In this document: positions 1 through 8,469 of the stretch, piece by piece | How positions within the stretch are numbered: position 1 is the stretch's first letter | Layout of the letters: the number at the start of each line of letters is the position of its first letter | NCBI RefSeq assembly: GCF_000972495.1 | Contig: NZ_LATM01000010.1 | Coordinates: forward strand, 1 to 64,000 | DNA length: 64,000 nt | Reading direction: 5' to 3' | DNA from: Hymenobacter terrenus | Lineage (GTDB): Bacteria; Bacteroidota; Bacteroidia; Cytophagales; Hymenobacteraceae | Program-made: the position numbers and the translations under genes | Notes under the pieces: generated by a model | The model's database searches: none | What the model was told of the DNA's origin: nothing | The model's input: only the letters and a program-made list of their open reading frames with translations

Positions 1-1
1 C

Positions 2-259
2 GTGCCCGCCGCCCTGGCTCCGGCCGATGTCACCGACCCGCTGCCCCCGGCCCGCCTCGGGGCCCAACGCGCCCAGTGGGCCCTGCTGCTCAGCCAGGCC
101 CGGCAGGAACTGCTCGGCACCAGCGGCCGGGCCCCCACGCTGCTGGCGCAGGCCCGCCTGGCCGGCCTGCGCGCCGAAGCCGCCGTGCTAGCCGCCGCTC
201 TCGAAGCCCAGGAGCCGGCTGCCCCACCAATAAATCCGCAGCCGAGTACCAGCGCCTGA
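2..259 (+). CDS. C-terminal part of an unknown Ala/Leu-rich protein (5' cut by window edge)
   Basis: The frame is open from the first bases and ends in TGA. The peptide is dominated by Ala, Leu, Arg and Gln in heptad-like runs, as in a helical or coiled-coil tail, and ends with a Pro-rich stretch. No family is recognised. The GTG at position 2 is probably an internal Val codon, because no upstream context is visible. The composition could also arise by chance in GC-rich DNA, so the call is modest. Confidence 0.4.
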   Translation: MPAALAPADVTDPLPPARLGAQRAQWALLLSQARQELLGTSGRAPTLLAQARLAGLRAEAAVLAAALEAQEPAAPPINPQPSTSA

Positions 260-476
260 CCAGCTCGGTCATCACCTTTGGCAACGTCGGCTGGCGCGCC
301 GCCGAAATCGCGCGCCTCATCACCCCAAACGAGGCGCGCACCCTGCCCGCCGGTAGCGGCCCGCAAGACTGAGCTACCCGCTTAGCAACCGCCGCCAATC
401 GACGGGCTCTCTTTCGCTCTTTCTGCATACGGGCGGAGTGCAGCTTAGAAGGAGCAAGAGAGCCCCCTTAGCTGGT

Positions 477-543
477 CAGGCGCGGGGCTTCCTCGGCGGC
501 GAAGTGCCGCGGGCGGTAGCAGTTCGTGGTCATGTGGCCGAGC
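477..543 (-). pseudogene. Relic copy of the 3' end of the ecsC-like gene
   Basis: These 67 bases match positions 1778-1844, the 3' end of the EcsC-family gene, with four mismatches by eye. The two copies are in direct orientation and flank the DUF3616 gene. The relic has no upstream coding part. It looks like the scar of a tandem duplication or of insertion of the DUF3616 gene beside ecsC. The rest of 260-571 shows no gene. Confidence 0.75.
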
Positions 544-616
544 CGTCGAGTCTTTTTTACAACTACCTTGTTTGAAAAACGGTTGCTGTTTCATCGCCCA
601 TTCTCATCTATTCACC

Positions 617-1732
617 ATGCACTCCCAAGGCCATACCTTGCACTTCAACCCCAAACTCAGTCTCAACGCCGACGGCAAACACGTGCGCGATGGGCTTTCC
701 GCCGTGCTGCTGACCGGCGATAACCTGTGGGTGAGTTGCGACGAGCGCACCAGCATCGAGCGCCTGCGCCGCACCGGCCCCCGCGAGTTTGGCGAGCACT
801 GCTCCTACCAACTGGCTGACTTTTTGGATTTACCGGCCGACGAAGCCGTGGAAATCGACATCGAGGGTCTGGCCGAAGCCAACCACTACCTCTGGCTGGT
901 GGGCTCGCACAGCCTCAAGCGCAAGAAGCCCGACGAGCAGAGCGACGACACCGTCAAGCAGATTGCCAAGCTGGCCAAGGTGAAAGCCGACGCCAATCGC
1001 TACCTGCTGGCCCGCATTCCGCTGCTGCGCAACGCTGCCACCGGCGAATTTGAGCTGCACAAAGAGGCGCCGCACCCCACCGATGCCACCCAAACGCTGC
1101 GCGCCGCCCAGCTGCACGGCAACGGCGAAACCAATGAACTGCTCGACGCCCTGGCGCAGGACCCCCATCTGAAGCTCTTCGCGGGCATTCCCGGCAAAGA
1201 CAACGGCATCGACATTGAGGGCCTGGCGGCCACGCCCGCCGGCCAGGTATTTGTGGGCCTGCGCGGTCCCGTGCTGCGTGGCTGGGCCCTGGTGGTGGAA
1301 CTGCGCCTGGAAGAGGACCGGCACGGGCGCCTGCGCCTGGGCAAGGTGCCGGGCGCGACCGAAACCCACTACAAAAAGCATTTTCTCGACCTGGGCGGTA
1401 TGGGCCTGCGCGAACTGCACTTACAGGGCACCGACCTGCTGGTACTGGCTGGCCCCACCATGGACCTCGACGGCACCATTGCGGTGTACCGGTGGCCCCA
1501 CGCCACCACGCAGCCCACCGACAGCCTTGTGGGCGGCAAGCACCTGCACCGCCTCTTCGACGTGCCCCACGGCCACGGGCCCACCGCCGGCCAGGACCGG
1601 GCCGAGGGCATGGCCTTGCTCGACGACACTCACGTGCTGATAACCTTCGACAGCCCCGCCGATGCCCGTAAGCCCGCTGCCCACCAAGTCATCGCCGAGG
1701 CTTACCGTCTGGTGCCAGAGGCCGAAAAGTAA
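617..1732 (+). CDS. DUF3616 domain protein
   Basis: The protein has about 371 residues. The text (LSAVLLTGDNLWVSCDE near the start, then GIDIEGLAA, VFVGLRGPVLRGWALVVEL and a C-terminal EGMALL) fits DUF3616, a beta-propeller-like family of unknown function that resembles phytase-like propellers. No signal peptide is seen, so it is probably cytoplasmic. The frame is open from 572, but the ATG at 617 is preferred because homology-like sequence begins there. It stands alone between two copies of the ecsC 3' end, with the next gene converging on it. Family assignment is from memory of motifs; function is unknown. Confidence 0.72.
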   Translation: MHSQGHTLHFNPKLSLNADGKHVRDGLSAVLLTGDNLWVSCDERTSIERLRRTGPREFGEHCSYQLADFLDLPADEAVEIDIEGLAEANHYLWLVGSHSLKRKKPDEQSDDTVKQIAKLAKVKADANRYLLARIPLLRNAATGEFELHKEAPHPTDATQTLRAAQLHGNGETNELLDALAQDPHLKLFAGIPGKDNGIDIEGLAATPAGQVFVGLRGPVLRGWALVVELRLEEDRHGRLRLGKVPGATETHYKKHFLDLGGMGLRELHLQGTDLLVLAGPTMDLDGTIAVYRWPHATTQPTDSLVGGKHLHRLFDVPHGHGPTAGQDRAEGMALLDDTHVLITFDSPADARKPAAHQVIAEAYRLVPEAEK

Positions 1733-1765
1733 GTCGGCCTCGCAAACCGGCCGGCTTGCGCTGAG

Positions 1766-2512
1766 CTATGCGCCTGCCAGGCGCGGGGCTTCCTCGGCGG
1801 CGAAGTGCCGCAGGCGGTAGCAGTTCATGGCCATGTCGCCGAGCTGTTCGATGAGCTTGTAATTGGCCACGGCCCCCACGGCGGCCCCGATGACGGGCAC
1901 CAGTTGGGCCATCTTGGCCAGGTCGATGTAGTCGCGGTATTCTTGCTGGAAAGTGCGCCAGTCGAACTCGGTGGGGTCGGGGGGAAGGGCGCGGCGGTAG
2001 GCGTTCCAGTCGGCGAGGCGGCGGTAGGTTTCGTTGCGAGTGTGCTGGCTGCTGAAGGCCAGCTGAAAGACGTGGAGCAGGTACAGCCGCTCGGTATAGT
2101 CGTGCACGTCGTAGCCGTAGAGGGCGGCCACGTCGAAGAGCAGCTTGATTTTGAGGCCCAGCAGCAGCGGGAAATCGGCGAGGCCGAGCAGGAAGCCGCC
2201 CGCGCCCGTTACGGCGCCTTCGGCGGTGGCCATGGTGCGGTAGTCGCGGATGCGGGCGCGCACTTCGCTTTCCCGTTTGGCAAACGACGCACCCGCTAGG
2301 GGCTGGCTGGTGGTGTATTGGGAGCCGAACAACACGCCGCGCACCATTTGCTTGATGGTGACGGTAATGGCCTGGTGCACCCGCTCGGGCAGCAGGGCGT
2401 TGAGGCGGGTTTGCACCCGTCGGGCGAAGTTGTTCAGGAAGGAGGGAGGGCGCTGCATTTGCTGCTGCCAGGCTTGCAGCTCAGTGTAGGCCTGCTGTTC
2501 TTCGAAAGTCAT
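1766..2512 (-). CDS. EcsC family protein
   Basis: This 248-residue protein carries the central features of the EcsC family: a Gly-rich hydrophobic stretch (GAVTGAGGFLLGLADFPLL, about residues 100-118), then LLFDVAALYGYDVHD, and a second hydrophobic Ala/Gly segment (LVPVIGAAVGAVANYKLI, about 203-220). EcsC was named from the Bacillus ecs ABC-transporter operon, but most members are orphan membrane-associated proteins of unknown function. The gene lies 14 bp beyond the start of the next upstream gene on the same strand, so they may share a transcript. Its last 67 coding bases are duplicated at 477-543. Confidence 0.8.
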   Translation of the reverse strand: MTFEEQQAYTELQAWQQQMQRPPSFLNNFARRVQTRLNALLPERVHQAITVTIKQMVRGVLFGSQYTTSQPLAGASFAKRESEVRARIRDYRTMATAEGAVTGAGGFLLGLADFPLLLGLKIKLLFDVAALYGYDVHDYTERLYLLHVFQLAFSSQHTRNETYRRLADWNAYRRALPPDPTEFDWRTFQQEYRDYIDLAKMAQLVPVIGAAVGAVANYKLIEQLGDMAMNCYRLRHFAAEEAPRLAGA

Positions 2513-2526
2513 GTGTAGCGCGGACT

Positions 2527-2883
2527 TTATAGCGTGGCTGCTGCCGCCCGGCCTTCCCGGGGCTTGTGCACCAGGTAGTAGTAGGCCAGAATGGCCAGCC
2601 CAATGAGGAAAGGCACCAGGGCCAGGTGCTTGCCCGTGACGTGGGGCGCCACCTGCGCGGTATCAAACCCGAAAAACTCGCTGCTCATCCAGTACGAGTT
2701 GGCCGTTATCCAGAACACGATGGCCAGGTTGTGGGCCCGCTCCGACGGGTAGGCGCGGGTGCGCCAGGCAATGACCAGGGCAATGCCCAGCGTGGGCACG
2801 ACCATGAGCAGGCCCAGGGGCCGCCAAATCATGCACCAGGCAATGTCCTTCAGCAGCCAGAACAGGATGTGGGTGTTTTCCAT
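2527..2883 (-). CDS. Small integral membrane protein, unknown
   Basis: From the ATG at 2883 it encodes 118 residues with three or four hydrophobic segments: a first around residues 5-35 (rich in Trp, Leu and Val), a second near FWITANSYWM and a third near LVPFLIGLAILAYYYLV. It ends in a basic tail. It resembles conserved Bacteroidota membrane proteins of unknown role. Another in-frame ATG at 2940 would add a Pro-rich leader; 2883 is chosen because the first hydrophobic helix follows it directly. It precedes the EcsC gene by 14 bp, suggesting cotranscription. Confidence 0.6.
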   Translation of the reverse strand: MENTHILFWLLKDIAWCMIWRPLGLLMVVPTLGIALVIAWRTRAYPSERAHNLAIVFWITANSYWMSSEFFGFDTAQVAPHVTGKHLALVPFLIGLAILAYYYLVHKPREGRAAAATL

Positions 2884-3195
2884 CTTCCGGTAGGCGGCCG
2901 GGATGCTATATACTTCTGCGGCGGGAGGAGGGGCGGGCATGGGCGGGCTAAAACTCAAAAATAAGAAGCACGCTATTGACGCGGCTCCGCGGTTTTTAGC
3001 TTCGCTAGAGGCGGTTCCAGAAAGCAATAGGTTCACACGACTTGCTGCCGGGTTTACCAGGTGGAATATTTGTTTGAGAGTAGCTTACATTGATTTTGTT
3101 GTCGTTTATCACCATAGACGTGGAGTTTGTGTAGGCATTTGAACCGTTCATCCTTCTATGGAGTCAGCTAGGTATTATAAGGCAGGTTGCCTTTC

Positions 3196-3203
3196 TACCT
3201 TTG
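3196..3203 (+). promoter_or_regulatory. Candidate -7 element for the lectin lipoprotein gene
   Basis: TACCTTTG fits the Bacteroidota -7 consensus TAnnTTTG and lies 39 bp before the ATG at 3243. No clear TTTG is present at -33, so support is partial. Confidence 0.35.
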
Positions 3204-3242
3204 AAACGGCAATAATGCCGTGCTTCACTTCATCCCACCAAC

Positions 3243-3752
3243 ATGAAAAACGTTGCTAAGTACCCCCTTTTCGCGGCCCTGCTGGGCCTGAGCTTGACGG
3301 CTTGCCAGAAGCAAGCCGATCCACAACCACAACCAGCGGCACCTCAAACGCAGGTCACCGCCGATGCCAACGGTGAGTCTGTCCTCCGTGTCGGTGAAAC
3401 CTTGACCGCTGGTCAGTCTCTGGTATCGGGAGGAGATGGGGCATTCCGCCTGATCCAGCGAAATGATGGTGATCTGGTGTTGATTCAAATAGCTACTAAT
3501 CAAGTCTTTTGGAGGACGGGCACCCAGGGTAATTCAGGTGCACGTACCACCCTGCGGTCCGATGGTAGCTTGGTGGTATTGAGCCGCTCAAATGCAGTGC
3601 TCTATAGATCTCCTGCCAAGGGCCAGGGTACGCATACGCTGCGGCTCGTTTCTACTTCTGGAGATGTCCGGTTAGAAGTACAATCGAGCACTAGCCCTAT
3701 TTACCGTATTTTTTACAAAAGACTTGGCTTCGTCGCAGAGCCATCAAATTAA
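3243..3752 (+). CDS. Lipoprotein with bulb-type (mannose-binding-like) lectin domain
   Basis: The first 21 residues form a lipoprotein signal ending in the lipobox LTAC. A short linker rich in Gln/Pro (residues 25-45) leads to a B-lectin-like beta-prism domain: GETLTAGQSLVSGGDGAFRL, then NDGDLVLI, VFWRTGTQGN and SDGSLVVL. Bulb-type lectins bind mannose through QxDxNxVxY. Here both motif copies are damaged (QRNDGDLVLI; RSDGSLVVL), so sugar binding may be lost or changed. A paralogue at 4631 keeps both motifs. It is likely anchored to the outer membrane and has its own strong terminator downstream. Confidence 0.75.
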   Translation: MKNVAKYPLFAALLGLSLTACQKQADPQPQPAAPQTQVTADANGESVLRVGETLTAGQSLVSGGDGAFRLIQRNDGDLVLIQIATNQVFWRTGTQGNSGARTTLRSDGSLVVLSRSNAVLYRSPAKGQGTHTLRLVSTSGDVRLEVQSSTSPIYRIFYKRLGFVAEPSN

Positions 3753-3770
3753 CCCGGCCTGTTAGCCCAA

Positions 3771-3809
3771 CGAAAAGCGCCTCCTGGACTTCCCAGGAGG
3801 CGCTTTTCG
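3771..3809. terminator. Strong bidirectional terminator
   Basis: A 17-bp perfect stem (CGAAAAGCGCCTCCTGG and its complement) with a 5-base loop ends in a T-rich tract, just after the lectin lipoprotein gene. The same type of stem follows the paralogue at 5196-5246. Confidence 0.85.
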
Positions 3810-4310
3810 TTTGCAATAGCACTGGCTTCAATCCCTGCTTTACACAACTGCCAAAATTTCTGAGCTAATCATCCGCAAGGCGACGGCGGTACGGGTGGCT
3901 AATGCCGAGTCGCGTCCGCGTGGCCCAGGCTCGGAGCGGCTCAAGTTATTGTTTCCGATTCGGTGGTCAAGCACCCGCCTACCATCGGGAAGCACTGCCT
4001 CACCAACGCTACCTCGCCACCCCGGGAAGTTCACTAAAACTTAATACCCCTAAAAAGCTAAAATCGCTCTTCCAGCGCAGCCAAGCCAGGTCCGGAAAAG
4101 CCTGAGCTGTCTTTGCCGCTAACGAACATGCGCCGTTAAACTTTGGTTTTTGTTTTCCAGTCAGGTGATTCCGACCGTTGTTTTTTTCTTCGTTTTACTG
4201 TCTTAAACTCGCTCTGAATTCGCCTTAGAGGTGCTTGTCTGGTCGCTGAGCACACTTTTATATTCGCCTCATCTTTTCCTTCTATCTCTTTCTCTCTACC
4301 TGCTACCTGA

Positions 4311-4500
4311 GTGGAAACGCTTGCTGAAATCCCTCTTTTTCCCGGCCCCGCTCGGCCTAAGCCTACCGGCCGGCGAGGAAAAAGCCAGCCCATAACCGGG
4401 GCTCCCACAACTCCTTGGTTACGGCAACTGCTACCAGTTACTACTTCGCCTCCAACCCCAACTTCCTGGTGTTTCCTAGCCCGCATTTTGGTAGGATGAC
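4311..4500 (+). pseudogene. Degenerate third lectin-lipoprotein paralogue (5' part)
   Basis: The DNA from about 4311 aligns by eye with the signal-peptide region of the lipoprotein gene at 4631: GTGGAAACGCTTGCTGAAAT faces ATGAAAAACGTTGCTAAGTA, and the similarity continues through the lipobox region and the Lys-rich segment after it. The reading frame drifts and no lectin domain follows. It appears to be the 5' remnant of a third tandem copy. The remaining DNA between 3810 and 4630 shows no other gene. Confidence 0.6.
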
Positions 4501-4630
4501 GCGCTGACTGCGCCTCTTTTCCTCTGTAGCTCCTGCTCATCTTTAGTATGTGGCTGCTCCAGAGTATTGCTTTTTCAGCACGTTCGACGGAGCGTGTTTC
4601 CTTTCCCTAACCCTTTACCCTTCTACTAGT

Positions 4631-5104
4631 ATGAAAAACGTTGCTAAGTACCCCCTCTTCGCGGCCCTGCTGGGCCTGAGCCTGACGGCTTGCGAGAAAA
4701 AGGCCGATCCGCAACCCGCGGCACCCAAAACACAGGTTACCGCCGATGCCAGCGGTGAAAGCCAGTTGCGCACCAACGAAACCCTAACCTCGGAGCAGTT
4801 TCTGATAACCTCGGATGGGAAATACAGATTGGTGATGCAGGGCGACGGCAACTTGGTGCTCTATCGGACTGCGGACAACCGGGCCTTGTGGAACACCGGC
4901 ACGCAGGGCAACCCGGGCGCCCGCTGCATCATGCAGAGCGACGGCAACTTTGTCGTGTACAACACGGCAAATGCTCCCGTGTATGCTAGTGGTCGCGTTG
5001 GAATCAATGGCAGAACGCCCCTCCTGGTACTCGTTAGCAATAACGGGGTCGGTTTATTTATAATCAACAACGGGACAATTGCCTCCCTTTACTCTGGTTC
5101 CTGA
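4631..5104 (+). CDS. Lipoprotein with intact bulb-type lectin motifs
   Basis: This 157-residue protein shares the signal peptide and lipobox (LTAC) of the gene at 3243 almost residue for residue. Its beta-prism domain carries two good QxDxNxVxY-type sites: QGDGNLVLY at about residue 71 and QSDGNFVVY at about 106, with LWNTGTQGN between them. Proteins of this fold bind mannose; cell-surface carbohydrate binding is therefore likely. The frame opens at 4550, but the ATG at 4631 begins exactly at the conserved signal peptide. The tandem arrangement with 3243 and the relic at 4311 indicates local duplication. A strong terminator follows. Confidence 0.8.
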   Translation: MKNVAKYPLFAALLGLSLTACEKKADPQPAAPKTQVTADASGESQLRTNETLTSEQFLITSDGKYRLVMQGDGNLVLYRTADNRALWNTGTQGNPGARCIMQSDGNFVVYNTANAPVYASGRVGINGRTPLLVLVSNNGVGLFIINNGTIASLYSGS

Positions 5105-5195
5105 GCCGGCCTTCCCGCACGCTGGCTTAGGCAACCTTCTTTAAGCCGCATCAGCCATTCTAGAATGCCCTGCCAGCTCTAACGTGGCCCGGCAT

Positions 5196-5246
5196 CACAA
5201 CTAAAAAGCGTCTCCCGGAAAGTTCGGGAGGCGCTTTTTAGTTGTG
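5196..5246. terminator. Bidirectional terminator
   Basis: A long stem, CACAACTAAAAAGCG paired with CGCTTTTTAGTTGTG and continued by a CTCCCG/CGGGAG core, serves both the lectin lipoprotein gene and the converging glycosyltransferase gene. Confidence 0.85.
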
Positions 5247-5260
5247 GCACTAGGCAGTGG

Positions 5261-6019
5261 CTAGCCGGGAGCGTCAATTCCTAAGTCCTGCAGCGGCTGG
5301 GCGTATTTGTCATAAATCACCCGCAAATCGGCGTTGTGCTTAGCTGCATCCACGCCCCGGCTTACGTTGCGGGCATGAAAGCGGTGCAGATGGCTGATGT
5401 GGGGGCAAAGCACGGGCAGCTGGCCCGCCAGCAGGAAGCGCACGTACAGGTCCAGGTCTTCGGCCATGGCCAGCTCGCCGTCGTAGCCGCCCACCTGGTC
5501 GAGGAAGGCGTGGCTGAAGCAGACGTTGCCCTGCAAAAAGTGCTCGGCCCGGAAGATGGCCCGCAGCATATCGGCCGGGGTTTCGAAAGCCCAGGCATAG
5601 TAGTCTTCGCCGGGCAGGTAGCGGCCGTGCTCATCTACGCGCAGGAAGTCAGCAACGAACCACGGGCGGTCGGGATGGGCTTCGATTTGCGCAGCGTAGT
5701 GGTGCAGCGTGCGCTGGAGGAGGATGTCGTCGTCATCGAGCGGTACGAGCCAGGCCTCGGGGGCCGCTTCCCGGATGAGGTGGTTGCGGGCGAGCCCGGC
5801 GAGCTGGCGGCCCGGCGAATGCCAGTGGCGCAGCGGCGGGCCGGGCTGGGTGGCGGCTTCGCGCAGGTAGGCCGCCGTGCCATCGCGCGAGCCATTGTCG
5901 TAAATCAGGTGCTCAAACGTGAAATCGAGCGGAGCGCTAACGGTGGCCCGCACGCTGGCCACGGCCTCGGGAAGTAGTTCCCGGCGCTGGTGGGTGGGGG
6001 TAATAACAGAAAAATGCAT
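5261..6019 (-). CDS. Family 2 (GT-A) glycosyltransferase
   Basis: The 252-residue protein begins with the GT2 signature FSVITPTHQRRELLPEAV, which binds the nucleotide part of the sugar donor. A DDDD metal/nucleotide site follows (LVPLDDDDILL, about residues 93-103), then GGYDGELAMAEDLDLYVRF, the acceptor-side ED motif. No transmembrane segment is present, so it is a soluble inverting transferase. Acceptor and sugar cannot be told from sequence. It stands alone, convergent with the lectin lipoprotein gene, and its start is supported by the motif at residue 3. Confidence 0.88.
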   Translation of the reverse strand: MHFSVITPTHQRRELLPEAVASVRATVSAPLDFTFEHLIYDNGSRDGTAAYLREAATQPGPPLRHWHSPGRQLAGLARNHLIREAAPEAWLVPLDDDDILLQRTLHHYAAQIEAHPDRPWFVADFLRVDEHGRYLPGEDYYAWAFETPADMLRAIFRAEHFLQGNVCFSHAFLDQVGGYDGELAMAEDLDLYVRFLLAGQLPVLCPHISHLHRFHARNVSRGVDAAKHNADLRVIYDKYAQPLQDLGIDAPG

Positions 6020-6111
6020 GGCCTGCTTATCGACTGGAAGGAGAAAAAAGTTGCCGTCAGCCTTCGGGAAACCAGACCGTAGTGCCTCTGAGTAATCTTT
6101 ATTGCAGGCGA

Positions 6112-6618
6112 TTATTTGGTGATTTTACTTTTCAGCCAAGTCTCCAGCTCGCCTTTGTTGATGACGTCGCGCAGGTTTTCCATGGCCTTATTCTTCTCGC
6201 TGCCCCCCAGCTCATACACTTTGAGCATGGATTTCACGCCTTCAGCATTGAGCCTGACTACATCCTTCTCATTAGGGTGCTGGAGGCTGAAGCGCGTCCA
6301 GCCGCCCATGAAGGCCATGAGCAAGGCGGTGTTTTTGTCATACAGCTCGCCCACGTACGGCTGTAGGCCCATAGATACCTTGGGGCTGCCGTTGGCCCAG
6401 GTCAGCAGGAAACGCTGGGCCTGCTGCCGCCGGGTTACATCCTGGTTAGCCGGTGTTTCTTCGAGCCAGTTGATGGTGCTGATGACCTGGGGCTCGTACT
6501 GCGCATAATCTTCCGGCTTACTGAGGGAGAGTCGCGCCGGTACGTCGAAGGCGCTTTGGGCCAAGGCCAGGTAGGGCGAGCTGCCAAGCAGGAAGAATGC
6601 AAAGAGAAGGCGTTTCAT
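6112..6618 (-). CDS. Secreted protein of unknown function
   Basis: From the ATG at 6618 it encodes 168 residues with a clear signal peptide (MKRLLFAFFLLGSSPYLALA, then QS). The mature part is mixed helical with SKPEDYAQYEPQVISTINWL, a positive patch around RRQQAQRF, and WANGSPKVSMGLQPYVGELY. It resembles secreted or periplasmic conserved proteins of Bacteroidota, but I recognise no domain. The frame is open further upstream to 6723, but that would bury the signal peptide. It shares its strand with the MutS-like gene upstream, 92 bp away. Confidence 0.65.
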   Translation of the reverse strand: MKRLLFAFFLLGSSPYLALAQSAFDVPARLSLSKPEDYAQYEPQVISTINWLEETPANQDVTRRQQAQRFLLTWANGSPKVSMGLQPYVGELYDKNTALLMAFMGGWTRFSLQHPNEKDVVRLNAEGVKSMLKVYELGGSEKNKAMENLRDVINKGELETWLKSKITK

Positions 6619-6709
6619 AAAGCGAAATTTAGCAAAAGGTATCAGAAATGCACAACAGCTACTTTTTATGGAATCAGGGTTTGTCAGGCATTGCAGGCCG
6701 CGCCCGTTC

Positions 6710-8305
6710 TCAGGCTTTGGCATCGGCCGCGTCGAGCGAGCGGCTCAGGGCCAGGGCATCCTGCACAATGGCCTCGGGGTAGCCGGTGCGGGCCAGCAGG
6801 CGGATGGCGTTGCGGGTGGTGAGCGGCCCAGGCTTGAGCTGGTAGTCAAAAAACCAGTCCGTCTCGGTCACGGTCTCGGAGAAATGGTACTCGGTGAAGT
6901 GAGGGTGCAGCAACTCGCCCACCTCGCCGTCGTGGGTGGAAGCCACTACGAAGCTGCGGGCCTGCAGGTAAGCCAACACGGCCTTAGTGGCCGCGATGCG
7001 CTCAACGGTATTCGTGCCCTTAAATAGCTCGTCTAGAATAAACAGGTAGTCACTATCCGCCTCCGCTGCCCGGACGAAGCCCAGCACTACTTCGGCTTCA
7101 GCGAAGTAATAGCTCTTGCCTTCGGTCAGGCTGTCGGCCAGGTTGATGCTGGACACCACCTTGCGAAATGGCGCCGCGTAAGCCGTTGCCGGGCAGGTGG
7201 CAATGGTCTGGGCCAGCAGCGCGGTAAGACCAATGGTGCGCATAAAGGTGGTTTTACCCGACATATTTGAGCCGGTGAGCAGCACGCTGGGGCCGTCCAC
7301 GGCCAGGTCGTTGGGCACGCAGCCGGGTACTAGCGGGTTGTAGGCCGCCGTGAAATGCAGCGCCGCGCCATTGGGCCGGAACCGGGGCGTGCAGTGCGGG
7401 TGCCGCTGCCGGAACCCGGCCACCGCCACTGCACAATCGACGTAGCCCACGGCCTCAAACACCGTGCGGATGACCTCGGCGTGCTGCTGCACCTCGCGCC
7501 GACAGTTGTGGTACACGATGAAATCGAGCAGCAGCAGGATTTTCAGGTATTGCAGTAGTAGCCAGGGCAGGGCCGCGATGTCGGACTGTAGCTCGCCTTC
7601 GATCTGCAAAAACGTTACTTTGCCCGCAATGGACCGCAAGCGACCCAGCGGCCCGGCCAGGTTCCGCAGCGGCGCCAGCGGCAACTTCAGCTTTAGCAGC
7701 TCGCGGCCGACCCGGTGCAAATTGCCCAGCTGCAGCATGGGCCGCACCCCCGCGATGATGCGCGAGCGGTACCAGAAATGCAGTAGTGTGTGCACCAGAA
7801 ACAGCACCCCGGAGCCCAGCCACAGCGCCGGCTGCCAGAACCCGCCCACCACCGTGGCCACCAGCAGGAGCACCATGGCCGGCACGGCACTAGTCCAAGG
7901 CAGGGCAGGCAGCAGGTTGCCGGCCAGCAGGTCGGCAATGTAGTAGGCTTCGGTGGAGCCGAGGCGGCGCAGAGCAAGTTGGGCCTGGCCGCGCTCGGTA
8001 GGCTGCTGGTCCAAAAGCGTGGCCGCGGCATCAAATTCCAGCAGGGCGTGCTCGTCGTTGAGCGGGCTGCGCAGGCGGTGGTAAAGGCACTGCTGGCCCA
8101 CCCGGCTGGTAGTGCTGTCGAGTAGTGCAAACAGGTCGTCGCCGTTCAGGTCAGTCCAGGTTTGGCCGTCGAGGCGATGATAAGCAGGTTCCGGCTGCAA
8201 GGCCGCGTGATAGCGACCAATGAGGGCGAAATTGCGAAAGCGCGGCGCTGGTTGGCGCCATTCGGCTTCGAGCAGGGCTAGTCGGTCAGCGGTTGAGGTC
8301 CACAT
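6710..8305 (-). CDS. Membrane-anchored MutS-like ATPase
   Basis: The C-terminal half is a MutS-type ATPase: Walker A TGSNMSGKTTFMRTIG, Walker B YLFILDELFKGTN, and the switch STHDGEVGELL. The usual N-terminal mismatch-recognition domain is absent. The protein starts with a short MutS core-like region (GDDLFALLDSTTSRVGQQCLYHRL, split here by domain) and then has two hydrophobic helices around residues 140-190 (PAMVLLLVATVVGGF and LGSGVLFLVHTLL). Such short, membrane-spanning MutS relatives are common in Bacteroidota and are distinct from MutS and MutS2; their role is not established. ATG at 8305 is preferred over an upstream TTG. Confidence 0.8.
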   Translation of the reverse strand: MWTSTADRLALLEAEWRQPAPRFRNFALIGRYHAALQPEPAYHRLDGQTWTDLNGDDLFALLDSTTSRVGQQCLYHRLRSPLNDEHALLEFDAAATLLDQQPTERGQAQLALRRLGSTEAYYIADLLAGNLLPALPWTSAVPAMVLLLVATVVGGFWQPALWLGSGVLFLVHTLLHFWYRSRIIAGVRPMLQLGNLHRVGRELLKLKLPLAPLRNLAGPLGRLRSIAGKVTFLQIEGELQSDIAALPWLLLQYLKILLLLDFIVYHNCRREVQQHAEVIRTVFEAVGYVDCAVAVAGFRQRHPHCTPRFRPNGAALHFTAAYNPLVPGCVPNDLAVDGPSVLLTGSNMSGKTTFMRTIGLTALLAQTIATCPATAYAAPFRKVVSSINLADSLTEGKSYYFAEAEVVLGFVRAAEADSDYLFILDELFKGTNTVERIAATKAVLAYLQARSFVVASTHDGEVGELLHPHFTEYHFSETVTETDWFFDYQLKPGPLTTRNAIRLLARTGYPEAIVQDALALSRSLDAADAKA

Positions 8306-8469
8306 GGGCAAGGGCAACTACCCAAACTACCGGGCAGCCCGCCAAAAGTACAACCAGTACCCGTGGTACCGCTGGACCGGGGCCGTACCGCCCGGCGCCC
8401 GACAAGGTCGGGTTTATTGTCCGAATTTGTGCCGTAATTGGCAGTAAATTCATTTATCTAGTAGCAACC

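Noticed and set aside
4136..4540. 134-codon minus-strand frame between the lectin lipoproteins
   Set aside because: No coding character; the region instead holds a plus-strand relic of the lipoprotein gene.
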